The position numbers and the translations under genes are program-made. Below the pieces are notes generated by a model. It was not told the origin of the DNA and ran no database searches. It saw nothing but the letters and a program-made list of their open reading frames with translations. This document shows, in pieces, positions 18,287 to 25,534 of a stretch of 32,674 bases of DNA. This stretch comes from Bacteroidota bacterium (GTDB lineage: Bacteria; Bacteroidota; Bacteroidia; Flavobacteriales; Weeksellaceae): assembly GCA_023419095.1 (NCBI GenBank), contig JAEZYN010000050.1, positions 1 to 32,674 of the forward strand, in the 5' to 3' direction. Within the stretch, counting starts at the first letter, position 1. Each line of letters starts with the position of its first letter.

Positions 18287-18294
18287 TATATTTG
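18287..18294 (+). promoter_or_regulatory. -7 box of the small secreted protein gene
   Basis: TATATTTG matches TAnnTTTG exactly and is immediately followed by operator 3. No TTG was found 17-23 bp upstream. Confidence 0.65.
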
Positions 18295-18308
18295 TGTAAT
18301 CGATTGTA
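18295..18308. promoter_or_regulatory. LacI-type operator 3
   Basis: TGTAATCGATTGTA matches the LacI consensus at all fixed positions except the C of the final CA. It abuts the -7 box, so it covers the expected transcription start, and lies 42 bp before the ATG at 18351. Confidence 0.7.
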
Positions 18309-18350
18309 TTAAATTAAAACAAACAAAACAACGCATTAAAATTTCGCATC

Positions 18351-19166
18351 ATGAAAAAAAAATTACTAATTGCTTTCACGGCCGTTTTGGCAATGTTCTC
18401 AGCGAAAGCACAGACTACGACATGGGATTTCAGTAATGATTCGGCTAACTGGCCGCTAAACTCAGGAATCGGTACAAGTCCTATCGTTAAACAGGGATTG
18501 GGGATGTATCCGATCTCCACAAATTCCAATTTCGGCGCTGTTACCAATTCTTCGCAAGTGACATTCTCTGACGGGTACGTAGCTACCGGAAACCGTCTTC
18601 AAACCAACGGTGGAGGTAGTGCTGCCGCCGGAACATATAAGCCGACGCAACGCTACTTTTTTGTTCAGGTGAGCGGGGCTGCTACGGTAAAATTATGGTA
18701 CAAGAGCGGAAGTGGCGGCGCGGTGCGTTCAGCTTTCGTAAGTGACGGTAATACTGTTCTTTATGGTTCCGCAGCTACAAGCCCATCGGCATCCCCGGCG
18801 GATACAGCGATTCTTACAGCAAACGTCCCTGCAGGTACTTTCTACATTTATACAGATGCAGCCATCAATTTCTATAAAATAGAGGTAACAGGAGCAACTG
18901 TAACGACGACTTTAAACTCTAACACGCTTTCAACGACGGGTAATGCCACTACAAAAGTATCAGCAAATGTATTTTCAGATCGCGGAAACGTGTATGTTTC
19001 AAATGTTTCCGGTGATACTAAAGTAAACGTATATACCGCAAACGGACAGCTTGTAAAATCTTTAAACACTAAATCTGATGTAAATTTCGCTTTGAAAACA
19101 GGCGTTTATATGGTAAATTTACAAACAGACAAAGGCGTAAAATCACAGAAAGTTCTGGTAAAATAA
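18351..19166 (+). CDS. small T9SS-exported protein with a WDF beta domain, candidate pectin-binding protein
   Basis: A 271-residue protein of unknown function. The signal peptide ends at about A20 (AKAQ). One accessory domain (about 22-180) begins TTWDFSND (W25, D26, F27), contains QRYFFVQVSG and ends GTFYIYTDAAINFYKIEVTG. A T9SS C-terminal domain (about 195-271) ends SQKVLVK. The accessory domain has the same plan as residues 22-203 of the large CE8 protein encoded upstream (WDF start, RYF strand, GTYFIY...FYRI end), and no catalytic domain is attached. It has its own promoter, LacI-type operator and terminator, so it is a monocistronic member of the pectin regulon. A glycan-binding or adhesin role is inference. 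Confidence 0.8.
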   Translation: MKKKLLIAFTAVLAMFSAKAQTTTWDFSNDSANWPLNSGIGTSPIVKQGLGMYPISTNSNFGAVTNSSQVTFSDGYVATGNRLQTNGGGSAAAGTYKPTQRYFFVQVSGAATVKLWYKSGSGGAVRSAFVSDGNTVLYGSAATSPSASPADTAILTANVPAGTFYIYTDAAINFYKIEVTGATVTTTLNSNTLSTTGNATTKVSANVFSDRGNVYVSNVSGDTKVNVYTANGQLVKSLNTKSDVNFALKTGVYMVNLQTDKGVKSQKVLVK

Positions 19167-19186
19167 CATTCACTTTTTGACTTAAC

Positions 19187-19219
19187 AAAGGCAGCATTTT
19201 TTTAATGTTGCTTTTTTTT
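19187..19219 (+). terminator. intrinsic terminator after the small secreted protein
   Basis: GCAGCATT at 19191-19198 pairs with AATGTTGC at 19204-19211 (one G-T wobble) and is followed by a run of eight Ts. Confidence 0.85.
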
Positions 19220-19326
19220 GCTTGAAACTATTTGAAATATCAACGGTTCTGACTGTAGTCAACATCCATTATACCGATAATTTCCTGTCCTGCAAAAATC
19301 ATGATAGTAGTCATTTTCAGCAGTTT

Positions 19327-19548
19327 CTTTCCTGTAAACGAAAAACACACATGCTACAATCTTTCCGGTTTACCGGAAGAGTCTATGAACGGGTGTAACA
19401 GCCATTCCGGTCTTCGGAAAACCCCAAGCACGCGTGTAATGACTTTTCCGGTAGTCCGGACAAACAAAAGCACGGGTGCAGGACGCTTTCCGAAATTGGA
19501 GCAGCGCCGCCACAGTTTTCCTGAAATAAGTGGCATCAGGATGCAACA
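19327..19548. repeat. degenerate tandem array of short CCGG hairpins
   Basis: About six imperfect units start near 19327, 19361, 19403, 19443, 19486 and 19514, giving steps of 34, 42, 40, 43 and 28 bp. The best units (19361, 19403, 19443) have a small hairpin of the form TTCCGGnnnnCCGGAA, then an A-rich spacer and a conserved ACGnGTG-type block (with GTGTAA or GTGCAG). Outer units keep only traces (CTTTCC...). No spacer diversity or cas genes are present, so it is not CRISPR. Short frames on both strands across it (93 and 60 codons) look like translations of the repeat and are not credible genes. The array lies between two convergent terminators. The rest of 19220-19563 holds nothing else I can recognise. 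Confidence 0.6.
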
Positions 19549-19563
19549 CTTACTTATAAAACC

Positions 19564-19593
19564 AAAAAAAACCTTCCCCTAAAAGAGGAAGGC
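19564..19593 (-). terminator. intrinsic terminator of the minus-strand PL1 gene
   Basis: CCTTCC at 19572-19577 pairs with GGAAGG at 19587-19592. Reading the minus strand, the stem is followed by a T-run (seven or more As on the plus strand, 19564-19570). It lies 27 bp after the PL1 stop. Confidence 0.8.
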
Positions 19594-19619
19594 TAAAAAA
19601 TAAATTAATCCTTAAAAAC

Positions 19620-22112
19620 TTACTTTTTGATGATCTTTTTGGTTACAGTTCCGCTCTGTGTGGTAATCTTCACAATATACATACCGGTACCCAATCCGCG
19701 TACATCGATCGATTTCACGTTTCCGTTTTCTGTTTTTACCAGACTTCCGGTTGTGCTGAAAATGCTTACGTTCCTCACGTTTTCATCTGTCCTGATAAAC
19801 ACGTTTTCGGTCACAGGATTTGGATATACCAGAAGTTGCATCTTCACTTCTTGGGCCTCAGCACCCAGTACCACATCGTCGTAAACAGTCTTCATGTAAT
19901 AGAGGTTTGTGGTGTCACCTTTAAGGATTTGGTTGGTGCCAGCCGGTACATTAAGAATCGTGATCACTCCGTTGGCGCCCGCAGGAACGGTATAATTGGT
20001 TCCGTTCAGTTTTATTTTGCCTGCGAAAGTAGGATCGAACACAAGGGTAAGTGTCGATTTCTTCGCTGCAGAGAAACTGATGGTTGTCGCGGTTTCAATC
20101 TTGAGTCGTTTCGTCAGCGTGTTGCCATCATACGTGTTTGATCCGTCCGTGGAATTCATGTTCCCGGAAATGGAATAGAATGAACTGATCTTACCGTCCG
20201 TTGTGAAATTATGGATGAACGTGCTTTCCGTGGAAGCTTCACCAAGCGTAACAATTCCTGTACCTGAAACCGGCGTACCAGTGCTTCCGGATGTAGTAAC
20301 GGTGAAGGTTACGTCAGCTGTCGGAGTGCCGGTGACCGTTACGGTTTTTGCGGTAATGTTTTTAGCGAAAATAAGGCCGGAAGCCGGTAAACCTTCCACT
20401 ACAACGTCATTGGCTGTTCCGCCCCACGTGAAGACCATATTTTGGATTGGTGTTCCGGCAGGTACGGTCTGGTCGTTGTTTTCCGGTATAATCAATGTCT
20501 GGGTGCTTACTACAACCGGCGTTTCGCCCTGCACGTAAACCAGGCTGCTGGTGTAGTTGTTCAGCATATCTCTGAGGCCGGTGTTCACATCGTAAGAAGT
20601 GTCGTCGGCAGGTGTGAATGTCCATTTCATATCGCCACCGTCAACGCGACCCGCGTACTGCATCACTTTTGCCTTTGCTGTTTCGGGCTCATCAATGATG
20701 AGATCTTTTATGTAATGTGCCGCGTCGGTATCGAAGTTATTGTAAGCTGTACCACCTTTTTTAGCCTTAATTGATGCGCTCACCACTTCGCCTCTTGTTG
20801 CAGCAACATACGCATCGAACTCTACGGGATAATTCACCGCGTCGTAAGCCACAAATCGGTTTTGGCCGCTCATGCTGTTGTTAAAGGCTTTTATTACACC
20901 ACCGTTTTCGCTCGAAAATGTACCGGGACCAGAAAATATGTCGGAACCCTGCATCGAAATCAACATTGGGTACTTTGTATTTCTGAAAAAGTTTCCTTCA
21001 AGAAACAGTGAGGAGCCCATCGTAGCGCCTGCACCGTATTTCGAATTCCCGTCGAAATAGTTGTTGTAGACATGTGCCGAGTAATAGCGGACTCTGGGAT
21101 GGCGAGAATCTGAATGGTCGTACCAGTTATGATGATAAGTTGCAAAAAGTCCGGCTGCCATACCTTCGCTTAAGCCTAAAAGATTTGCTTTTCCGCTGTC
21201 CCAAAAATGGTTGTAAGATAAGGTTACATAAGTAGATTTTTTCACGTCCATCGCTCCGTCTCCTTTGGCCTGGTCTGCGTCACCACCAGCTTTGCCATAG
21301 AAAAGGTCGTTGTTGTGAACCCAGATATGATCATTGCCCTGCTGCAAACCAATGTTATCGCCTTCAGATGCGTCAGTAAGCATGAAACCCAGATTTCTGA
21401 CCTCCACATTAGAAGCGTTTTTAATTCTGAGTCCCCAGCCGTTCGCGTAGGCATCTTCACCCACACCTTCTAATGTGATCGAACTGGAGACAAGATTATT
21501 GTTTTCGATGACAATATCTCCACCGAGCAGGTAGCTCGGGTCAGTGATATTCCCGATGAGTCGTACCGCTAATGGGCGGTTGTCTTTTCCTTTTTTAAAG
21601 CCGTCGAGAATAGTTTGAAGGCCCACGCAAGGATTTGTAGTAGCACCCGTAACGTTAAGTGTTACTGTATTCTTGGTGTTTTGCGTGATGTAGATTACCA
21701 CCGCGTTATCTTTCAGCGTACCATCTATATTATAAGCTCCGGGCACTCTTCCGCCCTGATGTGCAAAACCGTTTCGGTCGTGCGGCAGAACTTCGATGGG
21801 ACTGGAAACTGCCGGATCGCCTTCTGTGCCTGAAGTTACCGGTACAACCTTAACGGTATAAGTTCCCGCTGCAAGTCCTAAAACATCAGCCCTGAAATAC
21901 GTTCCGTAGCTTCTGATGAGGTGGGTGTCAATCTTTTTGTCTGTAATTCCTGCACCCGAATAGTAAACATTATAGCTCTCGGCGCCCACTATGGGTTCCC
22001 ATTTAACGTAGGCACTTTCCAGAGAGCCTTTTTGCTGGGTAATGTTGGCAGTCTGCGCATTCAGAAGTGCGATGCTGAATACCCAACTCAAAATAAATAA
22101 AAATTTGTTCAT
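19620..22112 (-). CDS. multidomain PL1 pectate lyase with Fn3, Ig-like and CBM77-like modules and T9SS tail
   Basis: An 830-residue secreted lyase. Signal peptide about 1-19 (LLNAQ); fibronectin type III-like domain about 25-108 (YVKWEPIVGAESYNVYY); PL1 beta-helix about 115-470, with HIWVHNNDLFYG, DGAMDVKKSTYVTLSYNHF and the arginine block RHPRVR (H338, R340, R342); a short putative Ig-like domain about 535-625; and a beta domain about 628-745 (SSFYSISGNMNSTDGS, LTKRLKIETATTISF, NLYYM) resembling the pectin-binding CBM77 family. A T9SS tail runs from about 755 to 830 (LLVYPNPVTENVFI). It cleaves polygalacturonate outside the cell while held to pectin by its modules. It is monocistronic, with its own promoter, a LacI-type operator and a terminator. 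The CBM77 assignment is from memory of family sequence and needs a profile search. Confidence 0.92.
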   Translation of the reverse strand: MNKFLFILSWVFSIALLNAQTANITQQKGSLESAYVKWEPIVGAESYNVYYSGAGITDKKIDTHLIRSYGTYFRADVLGLAAGTYTVKVVPVTSGTEGDPAVSSPIEVLPHDRNGFAHQGGRVPGAYNIDGTLKDNAVVIYITQNTKNTVTLNVTGATTNPCVGLQTILDGFKKGKDNRPLAVRLIGNITDPSYLLGGDIVIENNNLVSSSITLEGVGEDAYANGWGLRIKNASNVEVRNLGFMLTDASEGDNIGLQQGNDHIWVHNNDLFYGKAGGDADQAKGDGAMDVKKSTYVTLSYNHFWDSGKANLLGLSEGMAAGLFATYHHNWYDHSDSRHPRVRYYSAHVYNNYFDGNSKYGAGATMGSSLFLEGNFFRNTKYPMLISMQGSDIFSGPGTFSSENGGVIKAFNNSMSGQNRFVAYDAVNYPVEFDAYVAATRGEVVSASIKAKKGGTAYNNFDTDAAHYIKDLIIDEPETAKAKVMQYAGRVDGGDMKWTFTPADDTSYDVNTGLRDMLNNYTSSLVYVQGETPVVVSTQTLIIPENNDQTVPAGTPIQNMVFTWGGTANDVVVEGLPASGLIFAKNITAKTVTVTGTPTADVTFTVTTSGSTGTPVSGTGIVTLGEASTESTFIHNFTTDGKISSFYSISGNMNSTDGSNTYDGNTLTKRLKIETATTISFSAAKKSTLTLVFDPTFAGKIKLNGTNYTVPAGANGVITILNVPAGTNQILKGDTTNLYYMKTVYDDVVLGAEAQEVKMQLLVYPNPVTENVFIRTDENVRNVSIFSTTGSLVKTENGNVKSIDVRGLGTGMYIVKITTQSGTVTKKIIKK

Positions 22113-22144
22113 ACTTCGATCAATTTATTGAGATTTCTATTTTA

Positions 22145-22158
22145 TGTAATGGATTACA
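22145..22158. promoter_or_regulatory. LacI-type operator 4 (minus-strand PL1)
   Basis: Reading the minus strand, TGTAATCCATTACA has perfect symmetric arms around a CC centre instead of CG. It directly abuts the -7 box of the PL1 promoter, the same geometry as operators 3 and 5. Confidence 0.65.
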
Positions 22159-22188
22159 CAAAGTTATTTGATTTAATTATATATGCAA
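22159..22188 (-). promoter_or_regulatory. promoter of the minus-strand PL1 gene
   Basis: On the minus strand, TTG (22188-22186), a 19-bp spacer and TAACTTTG (22166-22159) fit the flavobacterial promoter consensus. The transcription start would lie inside operator 4. Confidence 0.7.
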
Positions 22189-22356
22189 CATTTTTCTTCA
22201 TAATTCGCTTTCTTTTTTCGAAATCTCCTATTAACAATAACTTACGCTTGTTATTAGTATTGATTTCTTAAAAACTCAAAGGTTTTTATTAAAACTTTAA
22301 TCCCTAAATTCATCAATATACACGCTTTACGACTGCGGTAATCTGATAAATTATCA
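22189..22356. other. divergent intergenic region between the PL1 and esterase promoters
   Basis: AT-rich DNA separating two divergent operator-promoters. Only a weak 6-bp hairpin (AATAAC at 22236 with GTTATT at 22250) was seen, and no convincing gene or RNA. Confidence 0.5.
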
Positions 22357-22364
22357 TATATTTG
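22357..22364 (+). promoter_or_regulatory. -7 box of the esterase-to-CE12 operon
   Basis: TATATTTG, an exact TAnnTTTG match, is followed without gap by operator 5. The operon's first ATG is 55 bp downstream. No TTG at -33 spacing. Confidence 0.65.
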
Positions 22365-22378
22365 TGTAATCGATTGCT
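22365..22378. promoter_or_regulatory. LacI-type operator 5 (esterase operon)
   Basis: TGTAATCGATTGCT matches the LacI consensus except for the last base. The 18 bases TATATTTGTGTAATCGAT, spanning the box and operator, are identical to the corresponding stretch at the small secreted protein gene (from 18287). Confidence 0.72.
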
Positions 22379-22419
22379 TATTTTGTTGGTCTGATTTCGA
22401 GTTTGAGATAACCAGATAT

Positions 22420-23340
22420 ATGCGGTTTATGAAGTGTTTTTGCATAACTTTTTTGATGATATATTTTTCTCTGGTTTGTGCGCAGTTGCCCAGAGACAGC
22501 TCATTTACCAATTATTCCGAGCTTCAGAAAGTACGCAAGAAATACCCCGACGCTCAGTTAACTGTGCCAGCTGTCAAATCTTCCGTTTCACTTGCCGAAA
22601 ATGTCATCTACACTAGTTTTCCGGAGCGAAAACTTCACCTTGATGCATACATTCATGAATCAATTGGTAAAAAATCGGCCGTGATCCTCATACATGGAGG
22701 CGGCTGGAAATCTGGAAATAAAGAAATGATGAAACCACTCGCGATGGCAGTTGCCAATAAGGGTTTCAACTGTTTTGCAGTGGAGTATCGCTTATCATCC
22801 GAAGCAAAATATCCGGCAGCAATTGATGATGTGTTAAATGCAATTCGTTTCCTGAACGAGAATGCTGATAGATTTAATATCGATCCCAAAAAGATCGTGG
22901 TTTTAGGAACGTCTTCGGGTGGACAGATGGCGTCGTTAATCGGGACAAAATACGCTGGACAAATTGCAGCGGTCATTAATATTGATGGAATTCTGGCCTT
23001 CAATCATCCCGATTCCGAAGAAGGCAGTGCTGCAGCAGCCTGGCTGGGCGGAACTTTGGCAGAGAAACCTGAAATTTGGGCAGAGGCTTCGCCTGTAAGT
23101 CATGGAAGTGAAAAATCTGCACCGACCCTCTTCATCGCCAGTCAGCACAAACGCTTTCAGGCTGGCAGGCAGGATATGATAAAGATGCTCGATAAGTATT
23201 CAATATATTCACAGACGCAAATAATCGATAATTCACCGCATACTTTCTGGATGTTTGACCCATGGTTTGATCCAGTAGTCGGCTATATAACGCGTTTTAT
23301 TAATCAGCAATTTAATGCTCAAAAAATTCAGTCTAAATGA
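22420..23340 (+). CDS. secreted alpha/beta-hydrolase, probable carbohydrate acetylesterase
   Basis: A 306-residue alpha/beta-hydrolase of the esterase/lipase (BD-FAE or HSL-like) group. A signal peptide covers about residues 1-21 (VCAQ). HGGGW (oxyanion hole) is near residues 91-95, the nucleophile is S165 in GTSSGG, and H274 in SPHTFW is the likely catalytic histidine. A second in-frame ATG lies 9 bp downstream of the chosen start. It is the first gene of a five-gene operon behind a LacI-type operator, and the next gene overlaps its stop by 4 bp (ATGA). Removal of acetyl groups from pectin or rhamnogalacturonan is the likely job by context; feruloyl or other ester substrates are possible. 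Confidence 0.82.
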   Translation: MRFMKCFCITFLMIYFSLVCAQLPRDSSFTNYSELQKVRKKYPDAQLTVPAVKSSVSLAENVIYTSFPERKLHLDAYIHESIGKKSAVILIHGGGWKSGNKEMMKPLAMAVANKGFNCFAVEYRLSSEAKYPAAIDDVLNAIRFLNENADRFNIDPKKIVVLGTSSGGQMASLIGTKYAGQIAAVINIDGILAFNHPDSEEGSAAAAWLGGTLAEKPEIWAEASPVSHGSEKSAPTLFIASQHKRFQAGRQDMIKMLDKYSIYSQTQIIDNSPHTFWMFDPWFDPVVGYITRFINQQFNAQKIQSK

Positions 23341-24323
23341 AAATTACAATGAAATTAATACCGAAGATTTTCGCGGTTTCCACGCTGGCGCTTCTTGTAA
23401 ACTGTACTACAACGCAGAACGCCGCTGCTGGACAGAGTGTAAAGACTTACGCTGAACTTTCAGTGAAGGAAGGCGGGCAGTGGAACGGAAAGAAATACGA
23501 AGGCGGTACATTCAGGAATGTAAATGAACTTACGCTACCCTCCACGCATACAGACCATTCTTACTACATCCGCTACGAAGGTCCGGGCTGGGAAAGCAAT
23601 AAAGTGGGCTACAGGCTGTACCTTGACTGGCGAAACGCGATTGATATTTTTGGGAAACTGACCGAAGATATGGTTCTGCAGGATGTGGGACAGGACGGTT
23701 TTGATTCTTATCACAACATGAGTGATTGGGGTGCGGATATCCTGAAAGTCGGCAAAGGACTTGGTATCGGTTCCATTGGACGGATTGTAAATAATGAATT
23801 GCTTCACTTTAATAAAGTAGAAAAAACGTCGGCGCGGGTTCAAAATTCAACTTCCAACTCAAAAGTTTTTGTTGATTATAAAGGGTGGGAAACGAACGGT
23901 GAAACCACTGACCTAAGCTCAGAACTTACTATTTTCCCGAATCAGCGCTACACCCAGCACACCATTCAAAGCAGCGAGGCAATGACCGGCATTGTGACCG
24001 GCATTGTGAATCTTTACAAGCTCCCTACCGTTAAAAAAACAAGCACGAACGGTAAATGGGGATATATAGCGACATTCGGTAAGCAAACTTTGTTCAATGA
24101 TAACCTTGGGATGGCTGTTTTCTACAGGACAGACGATGTAAATAAGGTTTTTGAGGGGGCGACAGATCATTTGGTTGAGTTTAAACCTACCACAAAGAAA
24201 ATTACGTTCTACTTCCTCGGCGCTTGGGAAAAAGAAATTAACGGAATTAAGACTGAGGCAGATTTCATGAAATATTTGGATGAAAATCTGAATAAATTAA
24301 ACCAAACCAACGAATTAAATTAA
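23337..24323 (+). CDS. DUF4861 family lipoprotein
   Basis: A 328-residue protein of the uncharacterised DUF4861 family. Visible family blocks are RYEGPGWESNKVGYRLYLDWRN, DIFGK, DSYHNMSDWGADILKVGKGLG and a C-terminal FYFLGAWEKE. The signal sequence ends in LLVNC, a likely Bacteroidota lipobox, so it is probably periplasmic and lipid-anchored. It overlaps the esterase stop by 4 bp (ATGA) and ends 4 bp before the GH105 gene, so translation is probably coupled. DUF4861 genes commonly occur next to GH105 and pectin lyase genes, which suggests a role on uronic-acid oligosaccharides, but no reaction is assigned here. A second ATG four codons in is also a possible start. Confidence 0.82.
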   Translation: MKITMKLIPKIFAVSTLALLVNCTTTQNAAAGQSVKTYAELSVKEGGQWNGKKYEGGTFRNVNELTLPSTHTDHSYYIRYEGPGWESNKVGYRLYLDWRNAIDIFGKLTEDMVLQDVGQDGFDSYHNMSDWGADILKVGKGLGIGSIGRIVNNELLHFNKVEKTSARVQNSTSNSKVFVDYKGWETNGETTDLSSELTIFPNQRYTQHTIQSSEAMTGIVTGIVNLYKLPTVKKTSTNGKWGYIATFGKQTLFNDNLGMAVFYRTDDVNKVFEGATDHLVEFKPTTKKITFYFLGAWEKEINGIKTEADFMKYLDENLNKLNQTNELN

Positions 24324-24327
24324 GCTG

Positions 24328-25530
24328 ATGATTTCTAACAGAATAAAAATGCTCGCTGCAGCAATCTTCGGAACTCTTGTGCTCACAGGCTGCAAAACTG
24401 TTTCAACGGCGGGGATGGAGGTGCCGTCGGACAAAAAATGGTCGGAAAGGATGGCGCTGACATTAATGAAAAAGTATCCGGAAGCCTATATGCTCGACGA
24501 TAAAACTGCACCGAAATGGGATTATGTACATGGCCTGGTGATGATTGGCTTTGAAGAACTTTACAGAAAAACCAACAATTCGGAATATGCGGATTACGTT
24601 AAAGGCTACGCTGATGCAACCATCGATGCTAACGGTAAGATCCCAAGCTACAAATTCGAGAACTACAATATCGACATGATAGTGGCCGGTCATCCTCTGT
24701 TCGATTTATACGACAAAACAAAGGACGAGCGGTATCTCACGGCCATGAAAACCCTGCGTTCGCAACTCGAAACACAGCCCAGGACTTCTGAAGGCGGTTT
24801 CTGGCACAAGAAAATTTACCCGAACCAAATGTGGCTGGACGGCCTTTTCATGGGCTCGCCCTACTATGCACGTTACAATACGAGATTCGAGAATGGCGAC
24901 AAATTAAATGATGTTGCGCTTCAGTTCGAACTGGTTCAGAAAAATATGGTCGATCCCAAAACAGGTTTGCTATATCATGGATGGGACGAAAGCCGGGAAA
25001 TGCCGTGGGCGGATAAAACCACCGGAAATTCACCAAACTTTTGGTCAAGGTCGCTTGGCTGGTACGCGATGGCTTTGGTAGATGTTCTCGATTATTTTCC
25101 GAAAGATCATCCAAAAAGACCACAGCTCATTTCTTATCTGAACAGGCTTGCCAAAGCGGTGACTAAGTATCAGGATGCGTCCGGACTGTGGTTTCAGGTG
25201 ACAGATCAGGGGAACAGGGATGGCAATTACCTCGAAGCTTCCGGTTCGTCTATGTTTGCCTATGCTTTCGCGAAAGGTGCCAACAAAGGCTATCTACCGA
25301 ATGAATACAAAGCAGTTGCAAATAAAGCTTTCGATGGATTGGTTAAAAACCTCATCACTGTTTCACCCGAAGGTTATGTCACGCTTACACACGTGTGCGC
25401 GGTTGCCGGATTAGGCGGAAAACCTTACCGCGACGGGTCTTTTGAGTATTATGTAAATGAGAAAAAAAAGGATAACGACCCCAAAGGTACAGGCCCTTTT
25501 ATTCTTGCAGCACTTCAGCTAAACAGATAA
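24328..25530 (+). CDS. GH105 unsaturated rhamnogalacturonyl/galacturonyl hydrolase, lipoprotein
   Basis: A 400-residue (alpha/alpha)6-barrel hydrolase of the YteR/RhiN type. The lipoprotein signal ends LVLTGC (cysteine about residue 22). Family blocks are KWDYVHGLVM (about 63-72), NQMWLDGLFMG with catalytic D171, FWSRSLGWYAMAL, and EASGSSMFAYA near the C-terminus. It hydrates and removes the 4,5-unsaturated uronic acid left at oligomer ends by the PL1 and PL10 lyases. The lipobox implies the periplasm, not the cytoplasm as for some homologues. Whether the substrate is rhamnogalacturonan or galacturonan disaccharide cannot be told from sequence alone. It is packed 4 bp from both neighbours in the operon. 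Confidence 0.92.
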   Translation: MISNRIKMLAAAIFGTLVLTGCKTVSTAGMEVPSDKKWSERMALTLMKKYPEAYMLDDKTAPKWDYVHGLVMIGFEELYRKTNNSEYADYVKGYADATIDANGKIPSYKFENYNIDMIVAGHPLFDLYDKTKDERYLTAMKTLRSQLETQPRTSEGGFWHKKIYPNQMWLDGLFMGSPYYARYNTRFENGDKLNDVALQFELVQKNMVDPKTGLLYHGWDESREMPWADKTTGNSPNFWSRSLGWYAMALVDVLDYFPKDHPKRPQLISYLNRLAKAVTKYQDASGLWFQVTDQGNRDGNYLEASGSSMFAYAFAKGANKGYLPNEYKAVANKAFDGLVKNLITVSPEGYVTLTHVCAVAGLGGKPYRDGSFEYYVNEKKKDNDPKGTGPFILAALQLNR

Positions 25531-25534
25531 TAAA

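Noticed and set aside
19327..19548. CRISPR array
   Set aside because: The units diverge throughout, with no constant repeat and unique spacers, and no cas genes are nearby.
19301..19582. 93-codon plus-strand frame and 60-codon minus-strand frame over the hairpin array
   Set aside because: Both are translations of a degenerate repeat, rich in Arg, Pro, Gly and Ser, and overlap each other. Not credible proteins.
22254..22511. 85-codon minus-strand frame across the divergent promoter region
   Set aside because: Covers an operator-promoter and the start of the esterase gene; no domain or signal.
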